Assembly (NCBI RefSeq): GCF_021155775.2
Contig: NC_060237.1
Coordinates: forward strand, 4,652,501-4,716,500
Origin: Neodiprion pinetum
Lineage: Eukaryota > Arthropoda > Insecta > Hymenoptera > Diprionidae
Direction: 5' to 3'
Length of the DNA stretch: 64,000 nt
Within the stretch, counting starts at the first letter, position 1; each line of letters begins with the position of its first letter. Positions 59,260-64,000 of this stretch are shown piece by piece. The translations under genes and the position numbers were made by a program. The notes below the pieces were generated by a model, which saw only the letters and a program-made list of their open reading frames with translations, was not told the DNA's origin and did no database searches.

Positions 59260-62200
59260 AAGTGTTCCCTCGGAAAGGTTCTTATCGTTTCGCCTCACCC
59301 CGACCTTTTACTCTCCCCCCTAAGCTGCCTCTTTCTCTCTCGCTCGTTCGTCGTCCGTACGGCCACCCACAAGCCGTGCGACACATTGTTGAATTTGAAG
59401 AAGAGATTTTGTCTGTTCGAAAACCCGAAAACCAGGTACCCTCCATCCGTTTCCAAAAAGCGATCCCACGTTAGAGACTCTGCATTTTACGCGAGCATTG
59501 ATTACGTCGTCCATGATTACACAATTGTCTCGGGTTGTTTATCCATCCAAGGGTATTCCATTGTGCCTATCCTCGGCCAGCCGGTTCTCGGAACGAATCA
59601 ATCTCATCCGACCATCGGGATGGAAACGTTTGTCGTATAGTCTCGGGGTCTAATGGACTGGTATCAGCTCTCCTTCCCTGTCATTCCTTCGCTGTCAAAG
59701 CGAACCGCTAAGCTGCCAGTTCCAAACCTTTGCGGCTTACTGTCGTCGCTGAACAAGCAACAATATACCATTTAAGAAATATGACGAATAATACGCAGCT
59801 CTCCGCAGACCGGCACAACTCCGCTTTATACTAAACCAGGAGCGTGCACCTGGACGGCTGATTGAATGCTGCATCGCACAAAGCTACAAATCTACATTGG
59901 GACCCCATCGGATAGAAAAATATTGGAAAATAATCATGTCTGAAAGGTTGTGTTATTTCTATCCCAGAGGAAAATCACTGCGGAAATTTAGCATCAAGGT
60001 GTTCGATTTGAGTTGTAGGAGTAAAACATTAGATGTGTATATATCTGTCGCGGTTGTTGCAATATCACATTATATTTAGGAGGGGCAAAAATATTGGCAT
60101 CTTTTTTTATTCCCCGCGACGATTCCGATCAGGGCTCAATATTAAGGTAATTTATTTCCTAGCAATTTCGAGCATCTGCGACAGGGTGAGTCGTAGGGGT
60201 TCTTGATGCAGGGATCGGTTGACCAGCATCGGGTTCTATAGGTGATACGAGACAGGTGATGATCGATCCACCCTAAGGGATATAACAGCTACCGAGGAAA
60301 CGGAGGACGAAGGAAGCTTTTGGGACGCGAGAATGGCGGGGGAAGAGTTCGGGGTGAATTATTATAACCGATGAAGGAGAAAATTTATGCATATGAGGGA
60401 TGCGTTTTATCGGTGAAATCGAGCAGCACCGCGCGCTGCGTCGGCGGCCACGCACTGTTTTATGCTTTCCTCTTTATCTGCATTAGGCACCGCGTCGTAA
60501 AGATTCCCCGTCTATTCTTAGACCGGCTTTAAATTGCTGCCAGTACACCTCCGCAACCCGCCTAGCCGTACAACACAATCCTGAGACAGAAGACCGCCGC
60601 TCGAAAAGGCGATACACGATACAGGAACCAGTCGTTTGTATCATAAAACCGAATATGGTTGCCGGTTGAAATTTGATTCAATGTATGCGTTATAAATTAG
60701 CATAAATCACGAACTTCGTGCGGCAGTAACGTTCTTTTAATTACCGAATACATTCGGTCATTTCCTCGTTCACTTCGTAGTTTTCCAAGCTCATCGTCGC
60801 CGCGATATTGCGACAGCTGTTGATCGAAGCCACGTGAATTAAAAGTTGGCGATTGAAAAATGAACAGAGAAATTTGTTTGAACGATCTGCAAAGTATTAA
60901 ATTGTCACTCCGGTTCGCCAGTTTATCTATGGAAAAATAAACTCTATTGGTCGAACGCGCAATTTTCTCTGCGAGAAAAAAACATTTTCACCGGGTTTTA
61001 ACTAACGAGTAATTCATCTTCCCTCTGACGCAAGGAAAATAGTAAAGAGAGGAAAGCGACTGCAGCTACGGTAGAAAAACGAGCAGGTCTTGTGAGCGTG
61101 GAAAACGGACCCTGACTTTGCCGCATGAAAAACGTACCTTGTTTATCGCTGCACGTTTAACGTTATCTCGACTCTGTACCTCCTCCCCTCACGTTACGTC
61201 GCCCCGTGACCATCCGGTAATTACGGATCCTCGTACGTCATGTATTTCCCAGACTCCGGGTGTAGGTGGCACGAAAACAGCTAAAATACGCCGGATCTGA
61301 TAAAGCTTATTCATTTCCTACAGTCCATATTTTCAATGTTTCGCGCAACTTGATTATAAATTTAGTCACGACCGAACGACCCGGCGCACCGCCTGTCACG
61401 CGTGTCAGGCGTGCAAGGTCCACACAAGCGCACGCTTTGCCCAATAATCGACGGTACACCCATCCATCTAAATGCCGAGCCGCTGCTACCCAGCTATCCA
61501 TTGCTTTTCATTAAATCAACATTTGAGAACGCGTTACTTATGTAAATACAAACCCCGGGCTGCAACTAATGCGTCCAATCCCTAATACAATATACGAAAC
61601 TGAGTGTATTCGACAACTGCAACGACATTTTTTCACCCTTGGTTTCGCGGATTAAGGTATTTCATTATTAGCCACGAATAGCGGTGGACGAGAAAAAGTT
61701 GAGTTTCTGTTTATTGTCGTTTCTATTGAAACACTTTGGAGTTTCGGCTGATCACTCGTTCCGTAAATTGTTATCAAGACTGCACGGTGTCTTTGTTAGT
61801 GTGAAAAGAAAAAGCTTTCAAACCGAACGTCAAAGAGAAACAGCGTGCAGCGATAATCTGATTGGAATAAGTCATCCGCCGATGTCTCTAAAAACCCACA
61901 CAAATCTCCGCAGGACCGTTTCGGCGGCCATTGAAGATCCGTTCATGTGCGTGGCAGACAGACACATCGAACGAGTTACTCCCATGGAGCGAGATAACAA
62001 AAACGAGAGCACGGTGCCCTGCAACAGATGCTGCAGAGTCCATCCGAGCGTTGTGTTTCGGGGCCTGCATGCGACTATCCGTCCGAATCAGTGGTTGACG
62101 CACGCTGCGAAATGAAATCCCCGCAGAGTCCGATCCACCGCGATAAGGAAAGCCTACGGCCGCACGTGCCATAGACTTTGGGAAAAAGCACGCACCGTGT

Positions 62201-64000
62201 GCCGGCTGCATTCGCTTTTGACGTCGAATTGTTTCATCCGGCATCGATGGAGTTTCGAACGCGAATTCGTTCTCGCAGCTTTCGGGAAGTCGGACGGAGC
62301 TTGCGACGGTCCGTCTCTTTGATTAATCTGCACCACTTGAGTTTTAAACTTCGAAAGCCACTCGACGCAGGGTTTCCTGAGACAGCACGCGTGGTAAGAT
62401 TCGTGTAAGCTATCCGTCTCACTGTCGTGTCATTGTTTTTAAAGCCACTTATACACCCTGCCCGGCACAGCGAAGAAACCTACGCCTTGTGAACTTGGTT
62501 GACGGATGCGAGAGCGGAGTCGAGATCTGGTAACCCAGCTACGTAACGAGGCGGAGTGTCGAAAAAGAGAAAGAAGAAAAATGAGTCGGAAAAAAGGAAA
62601 CGGGAATGAGGAATACGCTACATTATCAAATCTAGCTGTGACTGGGCCCGGCTAATTACCAAAAAATGCGTTAATTAACCGCGCGTGTAATTTCTACCAG
62701 TCCGTCTGATCTCGCGTTCACGGAGAAATTTCTCCTCCCTCTCAACACCGTCGCGCATAATATGAACTCTTAATTTCCGTCGCCCAGCTACCGGGATGTT
62801 CGACGTCCACCGCACAGTTTAATTTTATTCCTCGCCTCGATCTCGGCTTCCAGCCGCCCACCCCGAATCGAATTTATTATACCGGTTCCCTTTTATTGTG
62901 AGAAGCACGGGGTGCCGAAACACGCACCTGGTCTCTTCGCCGTCAGGATTCGGGGCGATTCTGGCTCCTCCAAAAAGGCTGGCAATGAGGTCAGGCCTCG
63001 ACCGGCACGCGTTAATTTCAAAGTCCGGACGATGGTGAGAGAAACGTGCCCATTTCTTTACCAAGCCAGTAAGTACTCCAGGTTCTATTTTAAGACCGTC
63101 ATCTTTTTACGGTATCAAGATTCTCCTTCTTCTTATTCTTATTCTTATTCTTCTTCACTATCGTCGTGCAAGGCTATGCCGCCCTCGCGTCCCAAGAGTG
63201 ACTGTAATTGAGACCAATTATTCTATTAGCCTGATATTTAGGCGTTGCGCTAAGTTCCGTGCTAACTTTCAAACTGTACTCTCGCATAGTTGTTTCCAAG
63301 CCGTGTCAAATGCTCGAAAACGCTCCAAATCACTCCGAATGATCGTGATATCACGGAGTCGACTCGTTTGTCCTGTTTTGATAACGCCGATTCATTCTTG
63401 ACCAGCCGAATACTCCACGCCCCGGTTTCCGTTGCTACTTTACCCACGACGTCTCATTGTGTCGTGAAAAGTGTTAATTCAGTCTCAACTTCTTCTCGTG
63501 AAGATGATACACAGATTTAAAAAAATGTACAACTTTCGAAATATCGATCGGAAAATAGTTTTTTTACAGCTCCAAGTACGGCGATGCTTTGTTCCAGTTA
63601 CTTGTAAAATCAGATTGACCTTATTTCGAAATTGTTATTTGAAATAATTCTTCAACCTGCATTGGCGCGAAGCGAAACTACTTTACGTTGGCACGGAATC
63701 GATCTACGATAACTATTTCCTGCGCATATAAAGTACTCTTGAGTAAAGTACGAGAGTGAAATTATTAAACCAAAGAATCGTATGCCAGCGGGACGGGGGA
63801 ATGATATCAGGAGTGGAGAGGAATATATACGAGCACGTTTGATATTACAGAAGCCGTATATAGGAAGCTATTGATCTGGAGAGGCAGTAGTGTGCATACA
63901 TATTTCAGGAAGATGTAAGAGAACTGGAATATTTTTCTCCTAGGCTTCTTTATAGCTGTGTACGTATTTCATTTTACCTAATAGGATACCCTTTCCTGCG
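59260..64000. other. Non-coding stretch, no supported gene
   Basis: It contains scattered frames, one of about 90 codons without a start on the minus strand (60,695-60,968, after an acceptor-like TTTTTTTCTCGCAG), and a short CTT/TTA-rich run at about 63,120-63,155. The plus-strand site TTTTTTTACAG at about 63,558-63,568 is a good acceptor match, but all three frames are open only briefly after it. Confidence 0.45.

Noticed and set aside
1..64000. CRISPR array, operon, ribosome-binding sites or other prokaryotic features
   Set aside because: No regular spacer-repeat structure or gene-dense layout; the sequence has the character of animal nuclear DNA.

Overview
This window looks like animal, probably insect, nuclear DNA. 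It is mostly intergenic or intronic, and no protein-coding gene can be called with confidence. The pointers are: no compact or operon-like gene layout; only short unrelated open frames on both strands; abundant simple-sequence repeats such as (CT)n, (TATG)n, (CTT)n and a run of 28 C; many AT-rich runs with insect-style splice signals; and a dispersed inverted-repeat element at about 20.6-21.0 kb of a kind I remember from arthropod genomes. CpG dinucleotides do not look depleted, which fits several insect orders and makes me lean towards Hymenoptera (sawfly or wasp). That lineage call is inference, not proof.

Layout. 1-10.8 kb: plain sequence with microsatellites and one possible terminal exon near 4.34 kb. 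10.86-14.2 kb: a repeat cluster with a long hairpin (10.86-11.0), interleaved palindromes (11.22-11.32), a 26-bp minisatellite (12.03-12.13) and a transposon-like element bounded by 14-bp inverted termini (12,681-14,075). That element sits inside an older minisatellite and carries its own internal hairpin and a pair of direct repeats. 15.5-17.2 kb: a diverged tandem duplication with minus-strand splice signals, the best minus-strand exon candidates here. 19.4-19.64 kb: a possible plus-strand first exon. 20.6-23.2 kb: dispersed repeats. 23.2-40.3 kb: mostly featureless, with a (CT)n tract near 28 kb and one neat plus-strand exon candidate at 27.5 kb.

40,376-40,411 is the most striking point. 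It has a CTAAC branch-point match, a long pyrimidine tract, and a 3' splice site fused directly to a strong 5' splice site (CAG|GTAAGT). This is the signature of a recursive-splicing (ratchet) site inside a long plus-strand intron. At 47.2-48.6 kb there is a promoter-like segment (an NRF-1-type 18-bp palindrome next to a YY1/Pho-like site), a long leader, a good donor at 48,027 and a very strong acceptor at 48,325. One start codon gives a phase-compatible two-exon frame. 49.7-49.93 kb holds a second long hairpin with arms of about 97 bp. The remainder to 64 kb is ordinary non-coding sequence with a few open frames that I treat as chance or as weak exon candidates.

If the signals are read together, the simplest model is a long plus-strand intron around 40 kb, a separate or alternative promoter at 47.2 kb, and a small decayed or lineage-specific minus-strand unit at 12-17 kb. 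All exon calls rest on splice signals and reading frame only; RNA evidence or a close genome would be needed to confirm them.
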